A stretch of 32,996 nt of DNA from positions 1 to 32,996 of the forward strand of contig DYCR01000024.1 in the NCBI GenBank assembly GCA_019418025.1, read 5' to 3'. The notes beneath the pieces are model-generated. The model saw nothing but the letters and a program-made list of their open reading frames with translations. It ran no database searches and was not told where the DNA came from. Every line of letters starts with the position of its first letter. Positions within the stretch are counted from its first letter, which is position 1. The DNA is from Clostridiales bacterium. GTDB taxonomy: Bacteria > Bacillota > Clostridia > Oscillospirales > Oscillospiraceae. Made by a program: the position numbers and the translations under genes. Positions 6,228-14,672 of the stretch are shown here, one piece after another.

Positions 6228-8440
6228 AGAACAAAGCAACCAAAGTGATGGCACTGGCGGTTGGTGCATCCATTCTGTTTGGAACGGCCACGACCGCTGT
6301 ACATGCACTCAACAGTGAAGCAAAGCAGCCCGCCAAGGAGACAAAAACCGTCTCTGCCCCGAAATCTGCCGGAGAAACTGCCGCAAAGGATGAAACCGTC
6401 TACGTATTCACCGGAACAGACGGCTCCGTGCAGAAGGTTCTGGTCAACAACTGGCTGCAAAACACAAAGCAGGCCCAAACCATCGATGACGTGACCACCC
6501 TGACCGGCATTGAAAATGTCAAGGGTGAGGAGACCTTCACTGACAACGGAAACGGCAAGCTTGTCTGGGATGCAAAGGGCGCTGATATTTACTATCAGGG
6601 TACCACCGACCGGAAGGTCCCCGTGGAAATGGCCATCAGCTACACCCTCGACGGCAAAAAGATCTCTGCCGATGAGCTTGCCGGAAAGAGCGGCAGGGTC
6701 ACCATCCGCTTCGATTACAAGAACACCCAGTTCGAGCAGGTCAAAATCAACGGCAAGGACGAAAAGATCTATGTCCCCTTCGTGGCTCTGACCGGCACAC
6801 TGCTGGACAGTGATGTGTTCCGCAACGTGACCATCACCAACGGTAAGATGGAAAATCTGGGCAACGGCATCGCCGTGATCGGCATTGCCCTGCCCGGCAT
6901 GCAGGAAAATCTGAACATCAGCAAGGAAGATCTGGAGCTGCCCAGCTATGTTGAGATCGCCGCAGACGTGGAGAACTTTGAAATGGCCCCCACCATGACC
7001 GTGGCAAGCGCAGCGCTGTTCGACAACTTCAATTCTGAGGACATCGACTTCAGCGAACTGAAGGAAAACGTAGGAAAAATGTCCGACGGCATGAATAAGC
7101 TGATGGACGGCTCCGATCAGCTGTACAACGGCCTTTGCACCCTGCTGGAGCAGTCCAAGGTCCTTGTATCCGGCATTGATCAGCTGGCTGCCGGCGCAAC
7201 CAAGCTCCAGTCCGGTGCCGATGCCCTCAGCGCAGGCGCATCTCAGCTGCACTCCGGTGCCACTCAGCTTTCCGAGGGTCTGGACACCCTCAACTCCAAC
7301 AGCGACACCCTCAACGGCGGTGCTGCACAGGTTTTCAACACCCTGCTCTCCACCGCAAACAGCCAGCTGTCCGCTGCCGGACTGTCTGTCCCCACGCTGA
7401 CCATCGGCAATTATGCAGAGGTCCTGAACAACGTGATCGCATCTCTGGATAAGGATGCCGTTTACCAGTCGGCCCTGCAAAAGGTCACCGAAGGTGTGAA
7501 CGCAAAGCGCGGTGAGATCGAGGAAAAGGTCACCGCCGTTGTAAAAGAGCAGGTTCAGGCCAAGGTAACCGCTGAGGTCACCGCCACCGTGCGCGAGGGC
7601 GTTGCCCAGAAGGTTCAGGAAAATGAGACCGCATTCCGCACTGCCGTGGTCAAAAAGGCAACCGGCATGACCCTTGAGCAGTACGAGGCCGCCGTCAAGG
7701 CCGGTCTGGTCACTCAGGAACAGCAGGCTGCCATCGATCAAACTGTCAAGACCGCCATGGATGCGGAAGTAGAAAAGCAGATGGAAAGCGATGACGTCAA
7801 GGGCATGATCCAGCAAAAAATCGAAGCCGTCATGGCAGAGCAGATGCAAAGCGAGCAGATCAAGGCCATGATCGCCGAGAATACCGAGGCTCAGGTCCAG
7901 AAGGCCATTTCCGACATGATGGCTTCTGACGAGGTGCAGGCTCAGCTGCAAGCCGCAGCCGAGGGCGCAAAGGCAGTCATTTCCCTGAAAACCTCTCTGG
8001 ACAGCTACAACAGCTTCTATCTCGGCGTGCAGGCCTACACCTCCGGCGTTGCCAGTGCGACTGCCGGTGCCAAGGAGCTGGCATCCGGTGCAGACACCCT
8101 GAAAAACGGCATGTCCACCCTGAATACAGGTGTTGGGGAGCTTTCCTCCGGCATCGGCACCATGAAGAGCAAGTCCCCTGAGCTGATCAACGGGATCACA
8201 AAGCTCCGTGACGGCTCAAAGCTTCTGGACGACGGGCTGAAAACCATGATGGAAGAGGGCATCCAAAAGCTGATCGATCTTGCTGACGAGGATCTGGAAA
8301 GCCTGACCGGCCGTGTATCCGCTACCATCGACGTGGCAAAGCGCTACAACACCTTCTCCGGAATCGACGCCGGAACCGAAGGACGGGTCAAGTTCATTTA
8401 CAAGACCGATGCCATTGAGCAGAAGGATCTTGCCGAGTAA
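6224..8440 (+). CDS. Secreted heptad-repeat (YhgE/Pip-like) coiled-coil protein
   Basis: The 738-residue protein begins with a signal peptide (positive MKNKATK, hydrophobic core, cleavage near VHA at about 28). Residues about 50-260 look like a beta-rich globular domain. Two blocks of LxxG heptads follow, at about 320-360 (LSAGASQLHSGATQLSEGL) and about 620-680 (ELASGADTLKNGMSTLNTGV), with a long charged helix between them. This is the extracellular design of YhgE/Pip phage-infection proteins and EsaA, but the membrane and permease segments of those families are missing. It probably forms an extracellular helical hairpin partnering the MmpL transporter encoded just upstream (ATGA overlap, AAGGAGG at 6207-6213). 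No membrane anchor is seen at the C terminus. Confidence 0.75.
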   Translation: MKNKATKVMALAVGASILFGTATTAVHALNSEAKQPAKETKTVSAPKSAGETAAKDETVYVFTGTDGSVQKVLVNNWLQNTKQAQTIDDVTTLTGIENVKGEETFTDNGNGKLVWDAKGADIYYQGTTDRKVPVEMAISYTLDGKKISADELAGKSGRVTIRFDYKNTQFEQVKINGKDEKIYVPFVALTGTLLDSDVFRNVTITNGKMENLGNGIAVIGIALPGMQENLNISKEDLELPSYVEIAADVENFEMAPTMTVASAALFDNFNSEDIDFSELKENVGKMSDGMNKLMDGSDQLYNGLCTLLEQSKVLVSGIDQLAAGATKLQSGADALSAGASQLHSGATQLSEGLDTLNSNSDTLNGGAAQVFNTLLSTANSQLSAAGLSVPTLTIGNYAEVLNNVIASLDKDAVYQSALQKVTEGVNAKRGEIEEKVTAVVKEQVQAKVTAEVTATVREGVAQKVQENETAFRTAVVKKATGMTLEQYEAAVKAGLVTQEQQAAIDQTVKTAMDAEVEKQMESDDVKGMIQQKIEAVMAEQMQSEQIKAMIAENTEAQVQKAISDMMASDEVQAQLQAAAEGAKAVISLKTSLDSYNSFYLGVQAYTSGVASATAGAKELASGADTLKNGMSTLNTGVGELSSGIGTMKSKSPELINGITKLRDGSKLLDDGLKTMMEEGIQKLIDLADEDLESLTGRVSATIDVAKRYNTFSGIDAGTEGRVKFIYKTDAIEQKDLAE

Positions 8441-8500
8441 CGCGGCAAGGCTGCCCCTGAGGTCTGAAAACTGACCGGCGATATCCTGTTACATTTCTTG

Positions 8501-8546
8501 TTTTACCGGGTTGCTCTGATTTCCATGGGCAATCCGGTAAAATTTT
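8501..8546 (+). terminator. Terminator after the MmpL/coiled-coil operon
   Basis: TTTTACCGG (8501-8509) pairs with CCGGTAAAA (8534-8542). The stem continues through a G-T pair into TTGC/GCAA (8511-8514 with 8529-8532), giving 14 bp around a 14-base loop, followed by TTTTCGTTTATT. A second small stem (CTTGCCG/CGGCAAG, 8429-8449) spans the stop codon. Confidence 0.7.
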
Positions 8547-8567
8547 CGTTTATTCTTCCCGAATCTA

Positions 8568-8576
8568 TGATAAAAT
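8568..8576 (+). promoter_or_regulatory. Extended -10 promoter element for the patatin-like gene
   Basis: TGATAAAAT (8568-8576) resembles an extended -10 (TG-n-TATAAT) about 47 bases before the ATG at 8623. The -35 region is only T-rich (TTTATT around 8549), which is tolerable for an extended -10 promoter. Confidence 0.45.
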
Positions 8577-8622
8577 GGTAACGGCACCCAAATGCCGACA
8601 TCTTATGGAGGAACACAAATAT

Positions 8623-9468
8623 ATGAAAATAGGCATTGTTGATGTAGGCGGCGGATACCGCGGGATCTATGCAGCCGGTGTGCTGGATCACTGCATGGAT
8701 CACGGCATTCGGTTCGATCTGGGGATCGGTGTTTCCGCCGGAAGCGCAAACCTCATTTCCTATGCAGCCGGACAAAGGGGCCGAAATTTCCATTTCTATA
8801 CCGAGTACGGACTGCGCAAGGAGCATGTGGGTCCCAAAACCTTTTTAAAGCAGCGGACCTTTATCGATCTGGATTATATGTACAGCACCCTCAGCAACTC
8901 AGACGGAGAGTACCCCTTGGATTTCCCTGCTGTTGTCCGCAACCCCATGGAGTTTTATGTGGTGGCAACGGATGCCGACACAGGGGCAGTCAAATATTTC
9001 ACCAAAGACGATATCGTGCAGGATGATTACAGCGTCATCAAGGCATCCTGCGCCATCCCCTTGGTCTGCCACCCATATAAGGTAGGCAGCACCTGTTATT
9101 TTGACGGCGCACTGGCAGACCCTGTCCCCATCCAAAAGGCCTTTGATTTGGGCTGTGACAAGGTGATCGTCCTGCTGACAAAGCCGGAATCGGAGATCCG
9201 CACCTCTGAGCGGGAGGAGCGGATGGCCCGTGTCATGCACCGCCGTTACCCCAACGCCGCACAGCAGCTGCGCACGAAGGCAGACCGATACAATCAGGGT
9301 GTTGCACTGGCGCAGCACTATGCCGCCATGGGCAAGGCCCTGATCGTTGCGCCTCAGGATACCTGCGGTGTCAGCACACTGACTCGGGACAAGGAGGCTC
9401 TGGAACGGTTTTACAAAGAGGGCTATGCCGATGGTCGGAAAATTTCCGACTTTATGAAGCAGCTGTGA
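8623..9468 (+). CDS. Patatin-like phospholipase (serine lipase/acyl hydrolase)
   Basis: The 281-residue protein has all patatin landmarks. These are the glycine-rich oxyanion loop GGGYRG (residues 9-14), the nucleophile elbow G-V-S-A-G with Ser38, and the dyad aspartate in DGA (Asp161). Such enzymes cleave acyl chains from phospholipids or other lipids through a Ser-Asp dyad. There is no signal peptide, so action at the inner face of the membrane is likely. I chose the ATG at 8623 because a GGAGG lies 11 bases before it and the protein then begins at the conserved first strand; an upstream in-frame ATG at 8575 lacks a site. It appears monocistronic, between a terminator and the pst operon. 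Confidence 0.88.
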   Translation: MKIGIVDVGGGYRGIYAAGVLDHCMDHGIRFDLGIGVSAGSANLISYAAGQRGRNFHFYTEYGLRKEHVGPKTFLKQRTFIDLDYMYSTLSNSDGEYPLDFPAVVRNPMEFYVVATDADTGAVKYFTKDDIVQDDYSVIKASCAIPLVCHPYKVGSTCYFDGALADPVPIQKAFDLGCDKVIVLLTKPESEIRTSEREERMARVMHRRYPNAAQQLRTKADRYNQGVALAQHYAAMGKALIVAPQDTCGVSTLTRDKEALERFYKEGYADGRKISDFMKQL

Positions 9469-9483
9469 GGTCCTTTTTCCAAT

Positions 9484-9523
9484 TTCACACGGATTTTACA
9501 TTAGCGTCCTTTTGCATTTTACA
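9484..9523 (+). promoter_or_regulatory. Possible PhoP-box repeats upstream of pstS
   Basis: TTCACA (9484-9489) and TTTACA (9495-9500) are repeated with an 11-bp period, and another TTTACA follows at 9518-9523. Direct TT(A/C/T)ACA repeats spaced by one helical turn are the known Pho box form in Bacillus. A weak -10-like TAAAAT follows at 9533-9538. No phoP/phoR genes are in the window. Confidence 0.35.
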
Positions 9524-9535
9524 AAAGGACGCTAA
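9501..9535 (+). terminator. Strong hairpin between the patatin gene and pstS
   Basis: A perfect 14-bp stem pairs TTAGCGTCCTTTTG (9501-9514) with CAAAAGGACGCTAA (9522-9535) around a 7-base loop. The following bases (AATATTCTTG) are only partly T-rich, so it may be a modest terminator for the lipase gene. Alternatively it may be a dyad in the control region of the phosphate operon. Confidence 0.55.
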
Positions 9536-9598
9536 AATATTCTTGTAAACCAAAAGGTCCAAGATCAATCCAATTGTAAAAATGGAAAGGAAATCAAT

Positions 9599-10414
9599 AT
9601 GAAACGTAAAGTACTATGCACACTGGTTGCCGCTGCCATGGTCGCAGGCGCATTTGCAGGCTGCTCCAATTCCGAATCCGGCAAGGGTTCCGTCACCACT
9701 GACGGCTCCACCTCCATGCAGAAGGTGATCGGCAGCTTGGGTGAACATTTCCAGCAGTCCAACGAGGGCATCACCGTTACCTATAACCCCACCGGCTCCA
9801 GCTCCGGCATCAAGGCCGTTCAGGAAGGCCGCTGCGATATCGGTCTTTCCAGCCGCAGCCTGAAGGACGACGAAAAGGCCGGCGGACTCACCGGGACCAC
9901 TCTGGCCCTTGATGGCATCGCCATCGTGGTCAATCCCGAAAACCCCGTATCCGATCTGGATGTGGAGACCATCGCAAAAATCTACAAGGGCGAGATCACC
10001 AACTGGAAGGACGTGGGCGGAAATGATGCCGAGATCGTTCTGATTGGCCGTGAGGCCGGTTCCGGCACCCGTGACGGCTTTGAGTCCATTACCGACACCA
10101 AGGATGCCTGCAAATACCGTCAGGAGCTGACCTCCACCGGCGACGTAATCGCCACCGTCTCTCAGAACCCCGGAGCAATCGGTTACGCTTCCCTCTCTGC
10201 GGTCAAGGAAGGCATCAAGGCCCTGACCGTGGGCGGTGTTGCTCCCTCCGAGGCCACCGTCAAGGACGGCAGCTATGTGGTGCAGCGTCCCTTTGAGCTG
10301 ATTACCAAAACCGACAGCAAGCTGTCCAAAGAAGCGCAAATGTTCTTCGACTATATCACCTCCCCCGAGGCAGCCGATGTCATTGCAGATGCAGGTGTAG
10401 TACCGATCCACTGA
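9599..10414 (+). CDS. pstS: Phosphate ABC transporter substrate-binding lipoprotein
   Basis: The 271-residue protein has a lipoprotein signal with lipobox AGAFAG-Cys22, so the mature protein is lipid-anchored outside the membrane. Phosphate-binding motifs typical of PstS are clear: TTDGSTSM after the linker, NPTGSSSGIKAVQEG, SSRSLKDDE, and REAGSGTRDGFE. Length and motifs fit the shorter Gram-positive PstS type. A GGAAAGGA ribosome binding site precedes the ATG. It is the first gene of pstS-C-A-B-phoU and is separated from pstC by a terminator-like hairpin, which would favour higher expression of the binding protein than of the membrane parts. Confidence 0.95.
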   Translation: MKRKVLCTLVAAAMVAGAFAGCSNSESGKGSVTTDGSTSMQKVIGSLGEHFQQSNEGITVTYNPTGSSSGIKAVQEGRCDIGLSSRSLKDDEKAGGLTGTTLALDGIAIVVNPENPVSDLDVETIAKIYKGEITNWKDVGGNDAEIVLIGREAGSGTRDGFESITDTKDACKYRQELTSTGDVIATVSQNPGAIGYASLSAVKEGIKALTVGGVAPSEATVKDGSYVVQRPFELITKTDSKLSKEAQMFFDYITSPEAADVIADAGVVPIH

Positions 10415-10422
10415 TAAGTGCA

Positions 10423-10453
10423 AAAAGCGGCGGCTGAACCAGTCGCCGCTTTT
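10423..10453 (+). terminator. Intra-operon terminator/attenuator between pstS and pstC
   Basis: AAAAGCGGCGGCTG (10423-10436) pairs with CAGTCGCCGCTTTT (10440-10453), 14 bp with one G-T pair and a 3-base AAC loop. It ends in TTTTCTC. It follows the pstS stop by 9 bases and precedes the pstC start by 18. Partial termination here would leave more pstS mRNA than downstream mRNA. Confidence 0.8.
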
Positions 10454-10471
10454 CTCATAGAAAGGTCACAT

Positions 10472-11341
10472 ATGAAAAAAAGGAAACAATTCATCGAAAA
10501 CCTGGTCCACGGGATTTTTCTCGTACTGGGACTGATCACTGTGGGCTGTGTCCTGCTGATCACCGTATATCTGGTCATTTCCGGCATTCCCGCCATCCGA
10601 GAAATCGGCCTTGCCCCCTTTCTGTTCGGAAAGACCTGGTCATCGACCAGTGCAGAGCCGTCGTATGGCATCCTCCCCTTCATCCTGACAAGCATTTACG
10701 GAACCGCCGGTGCCATCGTTCTGGGTGTCCCCATCGGCTTTCTGACTGCGGTATATCTTTCCAAGGTTGCGCCCCCAAGGATCAAATCTCTGATGGAGAC
10801 CGCCGTCAGTCTCCTTGCCGGAATCCCCTCGGTAGTCTACGGTCTTGTGGGTATGCTTGTGCTGGTCCCCGGTATTCGCCGACTGTTTGATATCCCCGAC
10901 GGTGCCAGCCTTTTCGCTGCCATCATCGTCCTTGCGATCATGATCCTGCCGTCCATCATCAAGGTCTCCATGACTGCACTCGATGCTGTGCCGAAGGAAT
11001 ATGAGGATGCATCCCTTGCCTTGGGCGCGACCCCCATCGAGACATATTTCCGTGTCTCGGTCCCTGCGGCAAAGAGCGGCATATCCGCCGCCGTTGTTCT
11101 GGGCGTGGGCCGAGCCATCGGCGAAGCGATGGCTGTCATCATGGTCTCCGGCAACGCACCAAACATGCCCGGACTGTTCCAAAGTGTAAGATTCCTGACC
11201 ACGGCTGTTGCCAGTGAGATGTCCTATTCCAGCGGACTTCAGCAGCAGGCCCTGTTCTCCATCGCTTTGGTCCTGTTCCTGTTCATCATGCTCATCAATG
11301 CAACGCTGAACTTCTTTCTGAAGCGCAGCAAGGAGGTTTAA
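10472..11341 (+). CDS. pstC: Phosphate ABC transporter permease PstC
   Basis: The 289-residue integral membrane protein has about six helices. It carries the conserved LLAGIPSVVYGLVG segment and the EAA-type cytoplasmic loop (EYEDASLALGATPIETYFRVSVP) that docks on the ATPase PstB. The start at 10472 follows GAAAGG and gives the basic MKKRKQF N terminus; an earlier in-frame ATG at 10418 lies inside the upstream hairpin and is unlikely. It pairs with PstA, whose gene begins immediately after the stop. Confidence 0.94.
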   Translation: MKKRKQFIENLVHGIFLVLGLITVGCVLLITVYLVISGIPAIREIGLAPFLFGKTWSSTSAEPSYGILPFILTSIYGTAGAIVLGVPIGFLTAVYLSKVAPPRIKSLMETAVSLLAGIPSVVYGLVGMLVLVPGIRRLFDIPDGASLFAAIIVLAIMILPSIIKVSMTALDAVPKEYEDASLALGATPIETYFRVSVPAAKSGISAAVVLGVGRAIGEAMAVIMVSGNAPNMPGLFQSVRFLTTAVASEMSYSSGLQQQALFSIALVLFLFIMLINATLNFFLKRSKEV

Positions 11342-11342
11342 T

Positions 11343-12197
11343 ATGCCCACTCATACGACCCATAAACGAAAAGCATATATCACCACCATGCGGGTGCTGA
11401 TGTGGGTTTCCACGGGACTGACTGCCGGTCTGGTGCTTTTCCTGCTGGGCTACGTGCTTTGGCAGGGCATTCCCAACATTTCATGGGAGCTGCTGACCAC
11501 GAAGCCGAGCTACATCACCGAGCGGATCGGTATCCTGCCCGACATTCTCAACACCCTGTACATCGTTTTGGCGACACTGGTATTCGTCATCCCCCTTGGT
11601 GTGGGTGCTGCGGTCTATTTGACTGAGTACGCACCCAACCAACGCATCGTGGGTGTCATCGAATACGCCACCGAGACCCTTTCCGGCATTCCCTCCATCA
11701 TCTACGGTCTTGTGGGTATGCTGCTGTTTTCCAATAATATGGGGACCTGTCTGATGGCAGGCAGTCTGACCCTTGTGATCATGAACCTGCCGACCATCAT
11801 GCGCACCACTCAGGAGAGTCTCAAGACCGTTCCCCAATCCTATCGGGAGGGCGCATTCGGTCTGGGTGCCGGAAAATGGCGGGTGATCCGCACCGTGGTC
11901 CTTCCCAACTGCGTGGACGGTGTCATCACCGGATGCATCCTGACCGTTGGCAGAATCCTCGGTGAATCTGCTGCCCTGCTGTTCACCGCCGGCTTTGCCC
12001 ATGCCGTGAACGGCATCATCGACGGCCTGTCCAGTCCCGGTGCGACCCTGACCGTTGCACTGTACGTTTACGCTAAGGAGGAAGGCGAATTCGGCGTAGC
12101 CTTTGCCATTGCCGCAATTTTAATGGTCCTCACCGTACTCATCAACCTTGCCGCCACACTGGTGGGCAAATACTACAAAAACAGGAGAAGCCTATGA
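11343..12197 (+). CDS. pstA: Phosphate ABC transporter permease PstA
   Basis: The 284-residue membrane protein has about six helices, with the PstA signature ETLSGIPSIIYGLVGML and the coupling loop SYREGAFGLGAGKWRVIRTVVLP. It forms the phosphate channel with PstC. The gene begins one base after the pstC stop, with AAGGAGG inside the end of pstC, and its stop overlaps the pstB start (ATGA). This is tight coupling within the operon. Confidence 0.94.
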   Translation: MPTHTTHKRKAYITTMRVLMWVSTGLTAGLVLFLLGYVLWQGIPNISWELLTTKPSYITERIGILPDILNTLYIVLATLVFVIPLGVGAAVYLTEYAPNQRIVGVIEYATETLSGIPSIIYGLVGMLLFSNNMGTCLMAGSLTLVIMNLPTIMRTTQESLKTVPQSYREGAFGLGAGKWRVIRTVVLPNCVDGVITGCILTVGRILGESAALLFTAGFAHAVNGIIDGLSSPGATLTVALYVYAKEEGEFGVAFAIAAILMVLTVLINLAATLVGKYYKNRRSL

Positions 12198-12949
12198 GCA
12201 ATATCATCACCGCAAAAGACCTGTCCCTCTGGTACGGACAGTTTCAGGCGCTGAAATCCATCAGCATCGAGATCCCCGAAAACCGCATCACCGCCTTCAT
12301 CGGCCCCTCCGGCTGCGGTAAATCCACCTTTTTAAAGACACTCAACCGCATGAACGATCTGGTCCCCGATGTTAAAATCACCGGCGATATCCGCTTCCGT
12401 GACCAGAACATCTACGGCAAGGATGTGGATGTCAACGAAATCCGCAAGGAGATCGGCATGGTGTTCCAAAAGCCAAATCCCTTCCCCATGAGCATCTATG
12501 ACAATATCGCCTACGGTCCCCGCACCCACGGCATCACCGCAAAGGCCCAGCTGGACGATATCGTTGAGCAGGCCCTGACCGATGCCGCCATTTGGGACGA
12601 GGTCAAGGATCGTCTGAAAAAGAACGCTCTGGGGCTCTCCGGCGGACAGCAGCAGCGGCTGTGCATCGCCCGTGCGCTGGCGGTTCAGCCTCAGGTCCTG
12701 CTGATGGACGAGCCCACCTCCGCTTTGGACCCCATCTCCACCTCCCGGATCGAGGAGCTGACTCTGGAGCTGAAGAAAAAATACTCCATCGTCATCGTCA
12801 CCCACAATATGCAGCAGGCAGTCCGCATCTCTGACTACACTGCATTCTTCCTTCTGGGTGATCTGGTGGAATTCGGAAAAACCGAGGAGCTGTTCTCGCA
12901 GCCAAAACAGAAGCGTACAGAAGATTACATTACAGGGAGGTTCGGATAA
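12194..12949 (+). CDS. pstB: Phosphate ABC transporter ATP-binding protein PstB
   Basis: The 251-residue ATPase is of standard PstB length. It has Walker A GPSGCGKST (residues 37-45), the PstB-typical Q-loop region MVFQKPNPFPMSIYDNIAYGPR, the ABC signature LSGGQQQR, Walker B VLLMDEPTSALDP, and the H-loop in VTHNMQQA. It energises phosphate import through PstC and PstA. The start overlaps pstA by four bases, and the stop shares a base with the phoU start. Confidence 0.96.
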   Translation: MSNIITAKDLSLWYGQFQALKSISIEIPENRITAFIGPSGCGKSTFLKTLNRMNDLVPDVKITGDIRFRDQNIYGKDVDVNEIRKEIGMVFQKPNPFPMSIYDNIAYGPRTHGITAKAQLDDIVEQALTDAAIWDEVKDRLKKNALGLSGGQQQRLCIARALAVQPQVLLMDEPTSALDPISTSRIEELTLELKKKYSIVIVTHNMQQAVRISDYTAFFLLGDLVEFGKTEELFSQPKQKRTEDYITGRFG

Positions 12950-13599
12950 TGAGAAGCCGCTTTGATGGACAGCTGGCCCAGCTGAATCGGGAAATGATCG
13001 AAATGGGCGCCCTCTGCGAGGAGATCATCTCCATGGTCTCGGATGCACTGACCCAGTGGGACGACAATCTCAACGAGCACATTATGCCGGTGGCAAATGC
13101 CATCGATCAAAAGGAGCGGGATATCGAGGCACTGTGCCTGAAAATGCTGCTCCAGCAGCAGCCCGTTGCCAAGGACCTCCGGGTAATCTCTGCCGCACTG
13201 AAAATGATCACGGACATGGAGCGCATCGGCGATCAGGCCGAGGATATCGCCGAGATCATCACCTATCTGGACGGAAGAACCGTCACCGAGCTGCATCAGA
13301 TCAGACAGATGGCAAACGCAACCATCCGAATGGTGACCGAGAGCGTAGATGCCTATGTAAAGCAGGACATCGCCCTTGCTCAGGCTGCCATTGCCCACGA
13401 TGACATCGTCGATCGGTTTTTTGACGAGATGAAGCACCTGCTCATTGAATGGATCTCCAAAAAGCCCGAGCATGGAGAATTTGCTCTGGATCTGCTGATG
13501 ATCTGCAAATATTTTGAGCGGATCGGCGACCACGCCACCAATATTGCCGAATGGGTCATCTTCTCGGTGACCGGCACCCATGAGGAAGCCCCCTGCTGA
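12949..13599 (+). CDS. phoU: Phosphate signalling protein PhoU
   Basis: The 216-residue helical protein shows the two PhoU repeats. Each has the metal-binding E-R-I-G-D motif: Glu91-Asp95 (MERIGDQAEDIAEI) and Glu190-Asp194 (FERIGDHATNIAEW). PhoU connects the PstSCAB transporter with the PhoR sensor kinase, and limits phosphate uptake and Pho-regulon activation when phosphate is plentiful. It is the last gene of the operon and is followed at once by a strong terminator. Confidence 0.94.
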   Translation: MRSRFDGQLAQLNREMIEMGALCEEIISMVSDALTQWDDNLNEHIMPVANAIDQKERDIEALCLKMLLQQQPVAKDLRVISAALKMITDMERIGDQAEDIAEIITYLDGRTVTELHQIRQMANATIRMVTESVDAYVKQDIALAQAAIAHDDIVDRFFDEMKHLLIEWISKKPEHGEFALDLLMICKYFERIGDHATNIAEWVIFSVTGTHEEAPC

Positions 13600-13604
13600 T
13601 ATGC

Positions 13605-13640
13605 AAAAATCCGACTCTGAAAATCAGAGTCGGATTTTTT
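13605..13640. terminator. Bidirectional terminator between phoU and the YwaF-like gene
   Basis: AAAAATCCGACTCTGA (13605-13620) and TCAGAGTCGGATTTTT (13624-13639) form a perfect 16-bp stem around AAA. The stem has A and T tracts at its two ends, so it works in both directions for the convergent genes ending at 13599 and 13648. Confidence 0.92.
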
Positions 13641-13647
13641 ATTTCAA

Positions 13648-14469
13648 TCATACTCCCGCAAGGGACTTTTCACGGTGGGCAGATCTTCTCTTGTGAGAAA
13701 GATACGACGGCAGATAAAACAGCGCCGGGACAACAATATACAGCACGTACAGGATCATCGTGATCTTGACCTCCCCAAGCCCTGCAAAGATCTGGGCCAC
13801 AAGGGGGAATTTTCCTCTGAAGTACATATAGTCGGCGTTGATTGCAGAATAATTGATGATATTCGAGGGGATCGAGACAATAATGCTCAGAACACAGGGC
13901 AGGAACAGCTCCCACCAGCGGGTCACGTTCGTATAGCGATGATAGCCGGAAATCAGCATCACCAGCCACGTAAAGAGCATCGTGCCGTGGAAATAGAAGG
14001 TGTGGAATGCCGCAAAGGAGATGCAGGAATAAGAGGTCAGCTTTGCAACCGGATACAAGAAGTTGATCGCCGCCCCCAGAAATCCCAGTGTGACCACATA
14101 ACCGCACCCGATCTTCTTCCAGATCCCCTTGCCCCAAATGGCGAACGGCATCGCATACATGAAGATGCTGCACGGATACAGCGACAGATTGACTGCCAGA
14201 TCCCACCCGACGGTCTTTCCGGAAACGCTGTCCCAATAGATAATGATGACCTCCCAGACCACCAATGTGATCCACTGAACGATAAAGACCGGCTTGATCA
14301 GGTACTTGCGCTTGGATACAAAAATCGCCGCCCCAATGATAATGGCCAGCAGCACCGCCTCAAACACATAGCTCAGCGGCGTACCAAAGGTCCCGGGGAT
14401 CTGGCTTGCCGGAGCAAGATAATCCTTATGGGTAAAAAAGTTTTGAATCACGTAACTGAAATCTTTCAT
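13648..14469 (-). CDS. YwaF-like (TMEM164-type) integral membrane protein
   Basis: The 273-residue protein has about seven membrane helices. It resembles the YwaF family of Firmicutes membrane proteins, related to TMEM164 of animals, with segments such as VNLSLYPCSIFMYAMPFAIW and a central AAFHTFYFHGTML carrying histidines. Human TMEM164 has been reported as an acyltransferase for ether lipids; bacterial members are not well characterised, so lipid chemistry is only a suggestion. The ATG at 14469 follows CAGGAG at a good distance, while the earlier in-frame ATG at 14535 would add a poorly fitting extension. It has its own promoter and shares a terminator with phoU. Confidence 0.65.
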   Translation of the reverse strand: MKDFSYVIQNFFTHKDYLAPASQIPGTFGTPLSYVFEAVLLAIIIGAAIFVSKRKYLIKPVFIVQWITLVVWEVIIIYWDSVSGKTVGWDLAVNLSLYPCSIFMYAMPFAIWGKGIWKKIGCGYVVTLGFLGAAINFLYPVAKLTSYSCISFAAFHTFYFHGTMLFTWLVMLISGYHRYTNVTRWWELFLPCVLSIIVSIPSNIINYSAINADYMYFRGKFPLVAQIFAGLGEVKITMILYVLYIVVPALFYLPSYLSHKRRSAHREKSLAGV

Positions 14470-14543
14470 CGCTTTCTCCTGAAATATTCTGTGCCGAAAT
14501 AACAACCCTGCACAGGTCATTTTCATCCCGTACATTGCGACTT

Positions 14544-14571
14544 ATTATAACAAAATATCCATTTTTTTCAA
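14544..14571 (-). promoter_or_regulatory. Sigma-A promoter for the YwaF-like gene
   Basis: On the minus strand TTGAAA (14571-14566) and TATAAT (14549-14544) are spaced by 16 bases, giving a start near 14537 and a leader of about 70 bases. The rest of 14572-14672 is AT-rich and then unremarkable, with no gene seen. Confidence 0.65.
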
Positions 14572-14672
14572 TGCCATCGACATATTTTTAAGATAAACTT
14601 AAAAATATCAGACAGCACCGCCAGAACCTATGCCGTCATCTGATCGGCCCGTCTCCGTTCCCGTTTCCCTCG

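Noticed and set aside
4812..6308. Open frame of 498 codons antisense to the first MmpL gene
   Set aside because: It is rich in His, Asp and Gln with no recognisable fold and mirrors codon bias in the real transporter gene.
6041..7951. Open frame of 636 codons antisense to the coiled-coil gene
   Set aside because: It looks Leu/Gly-rich but has no signal or family motif; the plus-strand gene has start, signal peptide and coupling to its neighbour.
9501..9535. Insertion-sequence inverted repeat
   Set aside because: It is a single short stem with a 7-base loop and no transposase on either side.
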